From Persicobacter psychrovividus (GTDB lineage Bacteria > Bacteroidota > Bacteroidia > Cytophagales > Cyclobacteriaceae): a stretch of 64,000 nucleotides of DNA. Each line of letters starts with the position of its first letter. The stretch's first letter is position 1. The stretch spans positions 806,001 through 870,000 of the forward strand of contig NZ_AP025293.1 in the NCBI RefSeq assembly GCF_036492425.1, read 5' to 3'. Below, in pieces: positions 9,605 to 17,167 of this stretch. A program made the translations under genes and the position numbers. The notes under the pieces were generated by a model, which had not been told where the DNA came from, made no database searches, and saw only the letters and a list, made by a program, of their open reading frames with translations.

Positions 9605-9630
9605 GATTATTACTTATTTTTGTAATAATC
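9605..9630 (+). promoter_or_regulatory. Inverted repeat spanning a -7 box upstream of the GntR gene
   Basis: Perfect 9-bp arms GATTATTAC (9605-9613) and GTAATAATC (9622-9630) flank an 8-base spacer. The sequence TATTTTTG at 9615-9622 matches the Bacteroidota -7 consensus TAnnTTTG and lies across the spacer. A regulator bound here would cover the promoter, so this is a candidate autoregulatory operator of the downstream FadR-type repressor. Binding itself is inferred. Confidence 0.5.
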
Positions 9631-9685
9631 TTTCGATTTCCCTTCATACTTACCTAATAAGGGCTTTTTTTAAACTTAAGAGCTG

Positions 9686-9707
9686 CTGTAACGGTTTTTG
9701 GTTACAG
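9686..9707 (+). promoter_or_regulatory. Second inverted repeat just upstream of the GntR start
   Basis: Arms CTGTAAC (9686-9692) and GTTACAG (9701-9707) are separated by 8 bases, the same spacing as the repeat 80 bp upstream. Both share an (A/T)AC-N8-GT(A/T) core. It ends 20 bp before the start codon. It could be a second operator or an RNA hairpin. Confidence 0.4.
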
Positions 9708-9727
9708 TTTTGTTGGATTAATATCAG

Positions 9728-10435
9728 ATGACGAAAATGAATTTTGAAGCAATTAAGGTTGATAAACCTTCAGATATAATAATTAAGCAAATCCGTGAAT
9801 TGATCAATTCAGGAACATTAAAAGCGGGAGATGTCTTGCCGCCTGAACGTAAATTGAGTGAATCTTTTGGCGTAGGGCGCGGTCATGTTCGTGAGGCCAT
9901 AAAAAAGCTGGAGTTTTACGGCATTTTAAAAACGCAGCCACAAAGTGGAACCGTAGTTGCTGGCATGGGAATTACTGCCATGCAAGGGTTGATTTCCAAC
10001 ATTCTGGATCTTGAAGGGCACGACTTCTACTCTTTGGTAGAAACCAGAACTTTCCTTGAGGTAGAAGCTACAGGGCTTGCTGCTGCGCGTCGTACGCAAG
10101 AAGATTTGGCGCATATTGAGGCGGCCATGTTGGCTTATGAAAAGGCGGTGAAGGAAAATCAAACTGGTTTGGATTCCGATTTCATGTTCCATTTGGCGAT
10201 TGCTGATGCCGCACAGAATTCTTCTTTGAAATCTTTGCTCATGGTGATTATGCCAGATATCCTTGAATATTTCAGTAAAGAAGAAGTGTGTACAGCTTCC
10301 ACAAAAGCAGATGCGGTAGAAGTTCACCGCAAGATTTTTGATTTTATTGTGGCGCAAGATGTTGAAGGGGCAAAAGAAGCCATGCTTGAACATTTGAAGC
10401 CTGTATTGGAGCAGTCAAAATTACGCTCTTTATAA
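9728..10435 (+). CDS. GntR-family (FadR subfamily) transcriptional regulator
   Basis: A 235-residue repressor-type regulator. Residues about 12-78 form the winged-helix domain, with the GntR hallmark LKAGDVLPPERKLSESFGVG and RGHVREAIKKLEFYGIL, followed by the wing QSGTVVA. Residues about 90-230 form an all-helical FCD ligand domain with the metal-binding pattern (Asp in DSDFMFHLAIA, His in FMFH, VEVHRKIFDFI). FadR-type GntR proteins commonly sense uronates or their breakdown products, and a GntR gene is a regular member of alginate utilisation loci in Bacteroidota. It lies at the 3' end of the locus on the same strand, with inverted repeats over its promoter, so local and autoregulatory control is likely. 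A second in-frame ATG at 9737 is possible. Confidence 0.88.
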   Translation: MTKMNFEAIKVDKPSDIIIKQIRELINSGTLKAGDVLPPERKLSESFGVGRGHVREAIKKLEFYGILKTQPQSGTVVAGMGITAMQGLISNILDLEGHDFYSLVETRTFLEVEATGLAAARRTQEDLAHIEAAMLAYEKAVKENQTGLDSDFMFHLAIADAAQNSSLKSLLMVIMPDILEYFSKEEVCTASTKADAVEVHRKIFDFIVAQDVEGAKEAMLEHLKPVLEQSKLRSL

Positions 10436-10467
10436 TTAACAGCCCTTTTTGAAATTGAAAAGGGCGG

Positions 10468-10516
10468 AAAATCATGCACAGGATATGCTAAGCGTATTTT
10501 GTGCATGATTTTTTTT
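10468..10516 (+). terminator. Rho-independent terminator after the GntR gene
   Basis: A 13-bp stem (10468-10480 with 10500-10512, AAAATCATGCACA pairing with TGTGCATGATTTT) is followed by a T run. It closes the polysaccharide locus. Confidence 0.85.
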
Positions 10517-10693
10517 GTCCCTTATGGTGTAGAACACGAAAGCGGTCGCTATTTTTAAGTGGCGGAAGTTTTGCCCTGAAAAATACGATTCGGGAGGCTT
10601 TCAGTCCATTTTCAGGATTTGAATTTGCAAGAATATGCCCTGAATAGGAGGGTTTACAGCACTTCAAAATCTTTCTTACCTTAAATTCAAAGG

Positions 10694-11782
10694 ATGAAAT
10701 ATAAAGTGATTGGCATGATGTCGGGCACAAGTCTCGACGGTTTGGATTTGTGTTATGTCCATCTTTCAGTAGATGAAAATGGACGGTGGCAGTTCGAACT
10801 TCAGTGTTCAGAAAGCATTCCTTATTCTGCCGAATGGCGGTTGAAGCTCTCGGCAGTGGAAGCAGGCAATGCTTTGGGCTATGCCCTGCTGGATGTCGCA
10901 TTGGGGCGTTATTTTGGCGAGCAAGTCAAGGCCTTTATCAGTAAACACCAATTGCAGGTGGATTTTATTGCCAGCCATGGGCATACCGTTTTTCATCAGC
11001 CTTCAGCGCATTACCTCACCACACAACTCGGCCATGGTGCTCAGATAAATGCTGTTTCGGGCGTGCCTGTTTTCTGCGATTTCCGCACCGCAGATGTTGC
11101 CCTTGGTGGGCAGGGCGCTCCGTTGGTTCCTATCGGCGATCGGCTGTTGTTTGCAGATTATGATTTTTGCCTGAACCTTGGTGGTATTGCGAATATATCC
11201 CTGGAAGAAGATGGCGTGCGGAAGGCTTTTGATATTGGGGTGGCCAATATGCCGCTGAATTATTTTGTAAAATCCCTCGGGCTTGATTTTGACGAGGAAG
11301 GTAAAATTGCCCGTAGTGGTCAGGTCGATCAGGCGGTTTTCGAGGCGCTGAATGCTTTGCCCTTCTTTGAGAAATTTGGGGTGAAATCGTTGGGGAAAGA
11401 ATGGGTGTTTTCGGAAGTTATCCCTCGGCTGGAAACCATCGGGAAAACCAACGATCAGCTTGCAACGGCCGTGGAGCATGCTGCCTATCAGATTGGTCGG
11501 TGTCTCGGTCATTTTTCAGCAAAGCAAAAAGGTAAATGCCTGGTTACAGGTGGAGGCGCTTTCAATCAGTATTTCCTCGAAAGGATCGCCTTTTGGGCAG
11601 AAGGAACCACCCTTATTATTCCGGGGGAAGAAATTATTGAGCAAAAAGAAGCCCTGATTTTCGCTCTGCTTGGGGTGCTGAAATATAGGCATGAGGTGAA
11701 TTGCCTGGCGTCGGTTACTGGTGCAAAGCAAGACCATTCCGCGGGGCAGTTGTTCGATTATCAGGGGAAACTATCCTCTTAG
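10694..11782 (+). CDS. anmK: Anhydro-N-acetylmuramic acid kinase
   Basis: AnmK phosphorylates and opens 1,6-anhydro-N-acetylmuramic acid released by cell-wall turnover, giving MurNAc-6-phosphate for recycling in the cytoplasm. The 362-residue length is normal. The N-terminal nucleotide-binding motif GMMSGTSLDGLDL, SHGHTVFHQP, the DFRTADVALGGQGAPLVPIGD block with the catalytic Asp, the NLGGIANIS motif and the C-terminal LVTGGGAFNQYFLERI all match the family. No murQ or other recycling gene is adjacent; the gene appears monocistronic between the glycan locus and an oxidoreductase gene. Confidence 0.95.
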   Translation: MKYKVIGMMSGTSLDGLDLCYVHLSVDENGRWQFELQCSESIPYSAEWRLKLSAVEAGNALGYALLDVALGRYFGEQVKAFISKHQLQVDFIASHGHTVFHQPSAHYLTTQLGHGAQINAVSGVPVFCDFRTADVALGGQGAPLVPIGDRLLFADYDFCLNLGGIANISLEEDGVRKAFDIGVANMPLNYFVKSLGLDFDEEGKIARSGQVDQAVFEALNALPFFEKFGVKSLGKEWVFSEVIPRLETIGKTNDQLATAVEHAAYQIGRCLGHFSAKQKGKCLVTGGGAFNQYFLERIAFWAEGTTLIIPGEEIIEQKEALIFALLGVLKYRHEVNCLASVTGAKQDHSAGQLFDYQGKLSS

Positions 11783-11916
11783 GAGGTTCACCCTAACAGC
11801 GTGGCGCACCATTGATTCGAGGTGAAGTTCCTGAGGTAGCAGCTTTGGCAATAGTTTGGCTCAGGTTTCAATCTTTTGAATAAAGAATGTATCTTCCATA
11901 AAAAATCAGATTTTTT

Positions 11917-13017
11917 ATGTTGAAGTATTTTTTATTAACCGCCATGCTATGTGTAGGGCAGGTGTTTAATGCCGTTGCTGAACAACTCAGAATGGGTGTA
12001 GTAGGGATGAGCCACGGGCATATCGTATGGGTTTTGAAAACCATGGGGAAGCAGGAAGAGGTGAAATTTGTGGGTTTTGTGGAAAGCAACCGCCCTTTTG
12101 CGCGCCAACTTTGTGAAAAATATAATATTGATACAGCGCTGATTTACCCGAGCATGCAAGCCATGTATGACGCTCAAAAACCAGATGCCGTTTGCGCCTT
12201 TAATGCCCCTTCGGAACATGAGGCCGTGGTGGACTTTTTCGCGCCCAAGGGCGTGGATGTCATGGTGGAAAAACCACTGGCGACCAATTACAAATCTGCT
12301 TTGCGAATGCAGGAAAAGGCGCAGAAACATGGTATTTTGCTGTACACCAATTACGAAACTTCCTGGTATCCTTCAACCTATTTTGTGAAGGAACAGCTGG
12401 CGCAAAACCCTGAAGATGCGCCCTTCAAGTTTGTGATGAACTATGGACATCATGGGCCTGCAAAACTGAATCTCAGCAAACCTTTTCTCGAAATTTTGAA
12501 CAGCCCGACCCGTAATGGCGGTGGGGCGGTGGTTGATTTTGGTTGCTATGGCGCCAATATCATGTCTTGGATGATGAATGGCCAAGCACCACTTTCGGTT
12601 TATGCCGAAACAAGAAACTATCAGCAGGAATCTTACCCTGAAGTGGATGATGATGCCCTGATTGTGCTTGATTATGGAACAGTTCAGGCCGTGATTCAGG
12701 CTTCATGGAACTGGCCAATAAACCGAAAAGAGATGATGGTTTACCGTCGCGATTCTGAACTGCACGCCGTTGATGCCCTGACGGTCAATGAGCGGGAACG
12801 TCGTCCGCGAAAAACCGAACAGCACACTTTTGAAAAAAATCAGATGATCAATCCGTTCAGCCACTTTGCGGCAGTACGACGGAAGGAGATCACGGCCGAG
12901 GAATTTGCGCTTTATAGCACCGAGAATAATGTATTGACCTGCAAGATTCTTGATATGGCGAGAAAGAGCGCCCAGGAAGGCCGAAAAATTTTATGGGAAC
13001 AAGACGCGAAGCTTTAA
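11917..13017 (+). CDS. Gfo/Idh/MocA-family oxidoreductase with a signal peptide
   Basis: A 366-residue NAD(P)-dependent dehydrogenase-like protein. A hydrophobic leader (MLKYFLLTAMLCVGQVFNAVA) precedes the Rossmann fold, which starts at LRMGVVGMSHGH. The family's EKPLA motif is present (VDVMVEKPLATNYKSAL), as is the C-terminal alpha/beta domain with GGGAVVDFGCYGANIMSWM. Such exported members are common in Bacteroidota and usually act on sugars or cyclitols; the leader has no twin arginines. The substrate cannot be told from the sequence. Neighbours give no clear operon: anmK ends 134 bp upstream and the pnuC-like gene starts 161 bp downstream. Confidence 0.85.
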   Translation: MLKYFLLTAMLCVGQVFNAVAEQLRMGVVGMSHGHIVWVLKTMGKQEEVKFVGFVESNRPFARQLCEKYNIDTALIYPSMQAMYDAQKPDAVCAFNAPSEHEAVVDFFAPKGVDVMVEKPLATNYKSALRMQEKAQKHGILLYTNYETSWYPSTYFVKEQLAQNPEDAPFKFVMNYGHHGPAKLNLSKPFLEILNSPTRNGGGAVVDFGCYGANIMSWMMNGQAPLSVYAETRNYQQESYPEVDDDALIVLDYGTVQAVIQASWNWPINRKEMMVYRRDSELHAVDALTVNERERRPRKTEQHTFEKNQMINPFSHFAAVRRKEITAEEFALYSTENNVLTCKILDMARKSAQEGRKILWEQDAKL

Positions 13018-13178
13018 GCGAATGCTGAAAACAATAGGTGGGGTGTTGGATCGCTTTGAACACTTTGAACATTTTGGTTCTGGGGAAATCCACCACCTCA
13101 GCGGCTATACCGTGGCTTTTATTGCGATTTGATTAGATATCTATTCATTATTTAAAATAATTGCCACACTTTTGTAGC

Positions 13179-13781
13179 ATGAGTGTTATTGAATTCTTCG
13201 CCGTCCTGACAAGTGTCATTTACGTCATCCTTGCAGCCAAACAGAAATTATCCTGTTGGTATTTTGCGATGGCTTCCGTTTTACTGTACCTGTATATTTG
13301 CTTTGAAGCCCATCTTTTTGCAGAAACAGGCTTGCAGATTTTTTATATTGGAACCACAATTTACGGTTGGTACCACTGGAAATATGGCAATCAGGAAGCT
13401 GAAGATGCTGTTCCCGTTATTGACTGGGGGGTAAAAGAACACCTGTTTACCCTGAGTGCTGGTGCGGTGCTGGTGTACCTGATCGGCAGTTACCTGGAAA
13501 CACATACCTCGGCATTTTTGCCTTATGTAGATTCCTTTACTTCGGTATTTGGTGTGATCGCCACCGTTATGGGAACCCGTAAAATCCTCAGCAACTGGCT
13601 CTACTGGACGGTCATCGACGGGATCAGTGTTTATATGTATGCCATTAAAGGGCTTGAACTGACCTCTGGATTGTTTGTATTTTACACCATCATGACCATC
13701 TACGGTTTTATTTCGTGGCGTAAAGAATACCTGAAATCGAAGGCCGAATCGGCAGAAAAAATAAGCGTAGGATTGTCATGA
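13179..13781 (+). CDS. PnuC-family vitamin/nucleoside transporter (possibly thiamine-specific, PnuT-like)
   Basis: A 200-residue inner-membrane protein with about seven hydrophobic segments. It carries the PnuC pattern TTIYGWYHWKYG (a W-x-x-W motif in the substrate site) and the second half-repeat TIYGFISWRKEYLK. PnuC proteins equilibrate nicotinamide riboside or, in the PnuT group, thiamine across the membrane, with a cytoplasmic kinase trapping the substrate. The start at ATG 13179 is preferred over the TTG at 13161. It overlaps the kinase gene by 4 bp (ATGA) and lies just upstream of a TPP riboswitch and TonB receptor, so thiamine is a strong alternative to nicotinamide riboside as substrate. 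Confidence 0.85.
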   Translation: MSVIEFFAVLTSVIYVILAAKQKLSCWYFAMASVLLYLYICFEAHLFAETGLQIFYIGTTIYGWYHWKYGNQEAEDAVPVIDWGVKEHLFTLSAGAVLVYLIGSYLETHTSAFLPYVDSFTSVFGVIATVMGTRKILSNWLYWTVIDGISVYMYAIKGLELTSGLFVFYTIMTIYGFISWRKEYLKSKAESAEKISVGLS

Positions 13782-14299
13782 TCAAAGTGTTGGTAACTGG
13801 GCCCGAGTCGGCAGGAAAAAGCACCCTTTGCGAGCATTTGGCGAAAACGATGCAAGGGGCGATCTGGGTGCGTGAATACGCAAGAGCTTATATCGATCAG
13901 CTTGACCGCCCTTATCAGGAGTCGGATTTGGTGAAAATCGCTCAGGGGCAAATCGCCTCCGAAGCGGAAGCAGTGGCGAGTGGGGCCGATATGGTAATTT
14001 CCGACACGGGCATGGAGGTCATGAAGGTATGGGCATTGCATAAATATCAGCGGGTGGATCCGTGGATTACCCAGGCGTTGTCCGATCGTCGGTACGACCT
14101 GGTGATTCTCTGCAAAAATGACATTCCCTGGGCGTACGACCCACAGCGGGAATACCCTGACGATGTAGACCGACAGTTTTTCATGGATTTGTACATGAAG
14201 GAGGTCAAGCAGCATTACGGCGATTTTTTGCTGGTGGAAGGGGAGCTCGAGGACAGGGTTGCCGCCGTGCAACAGGCCATTGCTGAAATTATGCAGTAA
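13778..14299 (+). CDS. NadR-like P-loop kinase (AAA_28), partner of the PnuC-type transporter
   Basis: A 173-residue cytosolic P-loop protein matching the ribosylnicotinamide-kinase half of NadR, without the nucleotidyltransferase and helix-turn-helix parts. The Walker A motif is GPESAGKST (residues 8-16). Next come WVREYARAYID, the DMVISDTGMEVMKVW motif and a C-terminal lid/YPDDVDRQFFMDLY segment. Coupled translation with the transporter (4-bp overlap) argues for phosphorylation-driven trapping of the imported vitamin. If the transporter is PnuT-like, this kinase may act on thiamine rather than nicotinamide riboside. That substrate choice is unresolved. Confidence 0.82.
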   Translation: MIKVLVTGPESAGKSTLCEHLAKTMQGAIWVREYARAYIDQLDRPYQESDLVKIAQGQIASEAEAVASGADMVISDTGMEVMKVWALHKYQRVDPWITQALSDRRYDLVILCKNDIPWAYDPQREYPDDVDRQFFMDLYMKEVKQHYGDFLLVEGELEDRVAAVQQAIAEIMQ

Positions 14300-14416
14300 G
14301 AAAGGCTGTGCTGATCCGTTTGATGTTGAACCGCCTTGCGTCACCTGAATTGAGTAAAACAATAAAGATATAAGTTAAAATTATCACCTGAGGTTATTTT
14401 TTCAGCTTCCTTGTTC

Positions 14417-14424
14417 TATATTTG
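14417..14424 (+). promoter_or_regulatory. -7 promoter element (TATATTTG) upstream of the TPP riboswitch
   Basis: An exact match to the Bacteroidota -7 consensus TAnnTTTG lies about 14 bases before the conserved riboswitch start, which places the transcript start at its 5' edge. No good -33 TTTG was found; the region is T-rich. Confidence 0.55.
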
Positions 14425-14437
14425 TGCCAACAATTAA

Positions 14438-14521
14438 CAGGGGTGCCTTAAAAATAACGGGCTGAGATCATACCCTTCTTCAATGAAGAATACCTGAACA
14501 GGATAATGCCTGCGTAGGAAG
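14438..14521 (+). promoter_or_regulatory. TPP riboswitch (THI element)
   Basis: The THI-box landmarks occur in order: the GGGGTGCC 5' arm (14440-14447), the GGCTGAGATCATACCC pyrimidine-sensing core (14460-14475), a small variable hairpin (CTTCTTCAATGAAGAA), ACCTGAACAGGATAATGCCTGCGTAGG (pyrophosphate-sensing helix) and the closing GAAG. It is followed by a short ATCGC/GCGAT hairpin (14531-14543) and the TonB receptor ATG at 14577, so control is probably at translation or early elongation. It implies that the receptor is turned off when thiamine pyrophosphate is plentiful. Confidence 0.95.
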
Positions 14522-14576
14522 TAGAGGTCAATCGCTTTGCGATATTTGGACGGTGCGCCCCGCCAAAATCAATCTT

Positions 14577-16943
14577 ATGAACAAACAATTACTGTTACTT
14601 TTGACCCTTTTTATGGGTTTGCAATGGGGCGCCAATGCACAGATTTTATTCAAGGGCAAAGTGCTCGATAAGGATCAACAGGCACTTATCGGTGCAAGTG
14701 TACGCGTGGATGGCCCACAGCAGGCAGGGCAGGCCACCGATCTTAATGGGCAATTTAGCCTGAGCCTTCAACCTGGGGATTATGCGGTAACCCTTTCTTT
14801 TATAGGCTATAAAGATCAGCAACTGAAGCTTTCGCTAAAGGAAAATACCGAAAAGAACTTTACACTGGAATCCACTTCTAAAGCCTTGGAAGGGATTATT
14901 GTGCGTGGGTCTCGGGCGACAAACACCACCCCAACCACCTTTGCGGAGATTGAAAAGAAAACCCTTGAGCATGCCAATTTAGGACAGGATCTCACCTACC
15001 TGATGGGCATGAGCCCTTCGGCAGTGGTGACTTCCGATGCAGGGGCTGGCGTAGGTTATACTTCCATGCGTATCCGTGGAAATGATCAGTCCAAAATCAA
15101 TGTAACGGTCAATGGTATCCCTTTAAATGATGCGGAATCGCAGGGCGTATTCTGGGTTAACATGCCCGACTTTGCTTCTTCGGTACAGAGCATTCAAATT
15201 CAGCGTGGGGTAGGTACTTCTTCCAATGGAGGGGCTGCTTTCGGTGCGTCGGTCAATATTCAGACCGATGAATCCAACGATGAACCTTACGGTGAAATCA
15301 ATAACAGCTTTGGGTCTTTCAATACCCTGAAAAATACCATCAAGCTGGGAACGGGGTTGATCAACAATCGCTTTAAGCTCGATATGCGTTTGTCGAATTT
15401 GAAATCTGATGGCTATATCGACCGCGCAAGTTCTGATTTGCAGTCGTACTTTGTTCAGGGAACATATAACTACAATCACCATTTGCTGAAATTTATTACT
15501 TTTTCAGGAAAGGAAAGAACCTACCAGGCTTGGTATGGCGTGGATCAGGAAACGCTGGAAAATGACCGTACCTTCAACCCAGCGGGTGCGTTGTATGATG
15601 AAAACTGGAATGTTACCGGTTTTTATGATGACCAAACCGACAACTACCAGCAAACACACTATCAATTGCATTATGCCTATGATGGCAACCGATTAGGATT
15701 TAATACCGCACTGCACTACACCAAAGGGCAGGGGTATTATCAAGAGTATAACCAAAATCAGGATTATGCGGAGTATGGGCTGACGGCTCCTGCAGGGGAA
15801 ACTACGGACATTATTACCCGAAAATGGCTGGACAATGATTTCTACGGTGTGGTGTTTAACCTCCATTATCAGGCCAACAATCAATTAAACCTGACCCTCG
15901 GTGGAGGAGCAAACCGTTATGAAGGCTTGCACTTTGGCGAGCTACACTGGATGCAAAATACACAGGGAGCCAGTCCCGATCAGCGTTATTATGACAACAA
16001 GGCGGTAAAAGATGATGCCAATATTTTCCTGAAGGCAGACTATCAGGCGACTACGAAATTATCTTTGTTTGGCGATGTGCAATACCGATACATCAATTAC
16101 TCCTACTATGGATTATTCAAAGATGCCAGCTCGACCATCGAGGGGCAGCATGTCTTCAATTTTGTGAACCCTAAGGTAGGGGCGACCTATCAGGTTAATG
16201 CAGACTTACAGGCTTACGCTTCCTTTGCCATTTCTAACCGTGAGCCATTGCGTGATGATTTTCTCGAAGGAGATTCTTCGGAAACACCTGAGGCAGAAAG
16301 CCTGCAAAACCTTGAGATGGGTGTTCGTTTCCGTGAAGGGATTTTTCAGGGGGAAGCAAATTATTACTATATGAACTACATCAATCAGTTTGTCTTGACG
16401 GGCGAGCAAAATGATGTGGGTGCATTTATCCGTACTAACTCAGGAAGCAGCTACCGTTCGGGTATCGAACTGACGGGGAAACTTACCCCAGCGGATTGGT
16501 TCAACTGGGAGTTGGCGATGACATTCTCGGAGAACAAAAACCGTGACTATCAGCAATCGGAACAAAATGAAAATGAGGAAACAGTTTTGGTGAATTATGG
16601 TAAAACGACGACCTCTTTCTCGCCTGCGACCATTATCAATTCTCAGTTAGTATTTACGCCTGTATCAGGTTTCCGTATTGGCTGGATCACCCAGTTTGTT
16701 GGCAAGCAGTATTTGACCAATACAGAAAATGAGGCGCTGACTCTTGATGCTTATTTGTTGAATAACCTTCAGACCTCTTACACTTTCAAGCCAGCATGGA
16801 TGCGCGAAGTAACGCTTCGGGCTAATATAAATAATATTTTCAATGCGGAGTATGTAGCCAATGGGGCTGTCTGGGGTACTACGGCGTACTATTACCCTCA
16901 GGCAACGGCCAACTATATGTTAGGGCTTGACCTGAAATTTTAA
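14577..16943 (+). CDS. TonB-dependent outer-membrane receptor, TPP-riboswitch-controlled (thiamine uptake)
   Basis: A 788-residue receptor. After the signal peptide (ending GANAQ) there is a carboxypeptidase-like CarbopepD_reg domain (about 23-100, VLDKDQQALIGASVRVDG), common in Bacteroidota receptors. The plug domain follows (MSPSAVVTSDAGAGVGYTSMRIRGND, VNGIPLNDAESQGVFWVNMPD) and then a 22-strand-type beta-barrel ending in aromatic F (LGLDLKF). ATG 14577 is preferred to the upstream GTG at 14553. The TPP riboswitch in the leader, and the adjacent PnuC-type transporter and kinase upstream, mark it as the outer-membrane step of thiamine or thiamine-precursor import. It is followed by a strong terminator, so it is transcribed alone. 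Confidence 0.92.
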   Translation: MNKQLLLLLTLFMGLQWGANAQILFKGKVLDKDQQALIGASVRVDGPQQAGQATDLNGQFSLSLQPGDYAVTLSFIGYKDQQLKLSLKENTEKNFTLESTSKALEGIIVRGSRATNTTPTTFAEIEKKTLEHANLGQDLTYLMGMSPSAVVTSDAGAGVGYTSMRIRGNDQSKINVTVNGIPLNDAESQGVFWVNMPDFASSVQSIQIQRGVGTSSNGGAAFGASVNIQTDESNDEPYGEINNSFGSFNTLKNTIKLGTGLINNRFKLDMRLSNLKSDGYIDRASSDLQSYFVQGTYNYNHHLLKFITFSGKERTYQAWYGVDQETLENDRTFNPAGALYDENWNVTGFYDDQTDNYQQTHYQLHYAYDGNRLGFNTALHYTKGQGYYQEYNQNQDYAEYGLTAPAGETTDIITRKWLDNDFYGVVFNLHYQANNQLNLTLGGGANRYEGLHFGELHWMQNTQGASPDQRYYDNKAVKDDANIFLKADYQATTKLSLFGDVQYRYINYSYYGLFKDASSTIEGQHVFNFVNPKVGATYQVNADLQAYASFAISNREPLRDDFLEGDSSETPEAESLQNLEMGVRFREGIFQGEANYYYMNYINQFVLTGEQNDVGAFIRTNSGSSYRSGIELTGKLTPADWFNWELAMTFSENKNRDYQQSEQNENEETVLVNYGKTTTSFSPATIINSQLVFTPVSGFRIGWITQFVGKQYLTNTENEALTLDAYLLNNLQTSYTFKPAWMREVTLRANINNIFNAEYVANGAVWGTTAYYYPQATANYMLGLDLKF

Positions 16944-17061
16944 GCAGGGGATTTCAATACACCCTCAATGGCAATGGGGGAGATCGTCCCACAAATTCCG
17001 TTACTCTGTGGACAACAGGGTCGCAGAAATGTATGGCAAATCTCTTCGCCAGCGCTAACGC

Positions 17062-17111
17062 AAAGGGCGGTGGACAACTCTTTTATTCGAGTTGATCCAC
17101 CGCCCTTTTTT
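17062..17111 (+). terminator. Long hairpin terminator after the TonB receptor
   Basis: A stem of about 19 bp (17062-17080 with 17089-17108, one bulge) is followed by TTTTT. It lies between convergent genes and may serve both, but the longer T run favours the plus strand. Confidence 0.85.
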
Positions 17112-17167
17112 ATTCAAATTTATGTATTGATCACGGGATTGCTCTCCTCAGTATTTATTCGCTCAGC

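Noticed and set aside
13022-13132. A 36-codon open frame after the oxidoreductase gene
   Set aside because: Too short, no family, no clear start context; it may be a chance frame.
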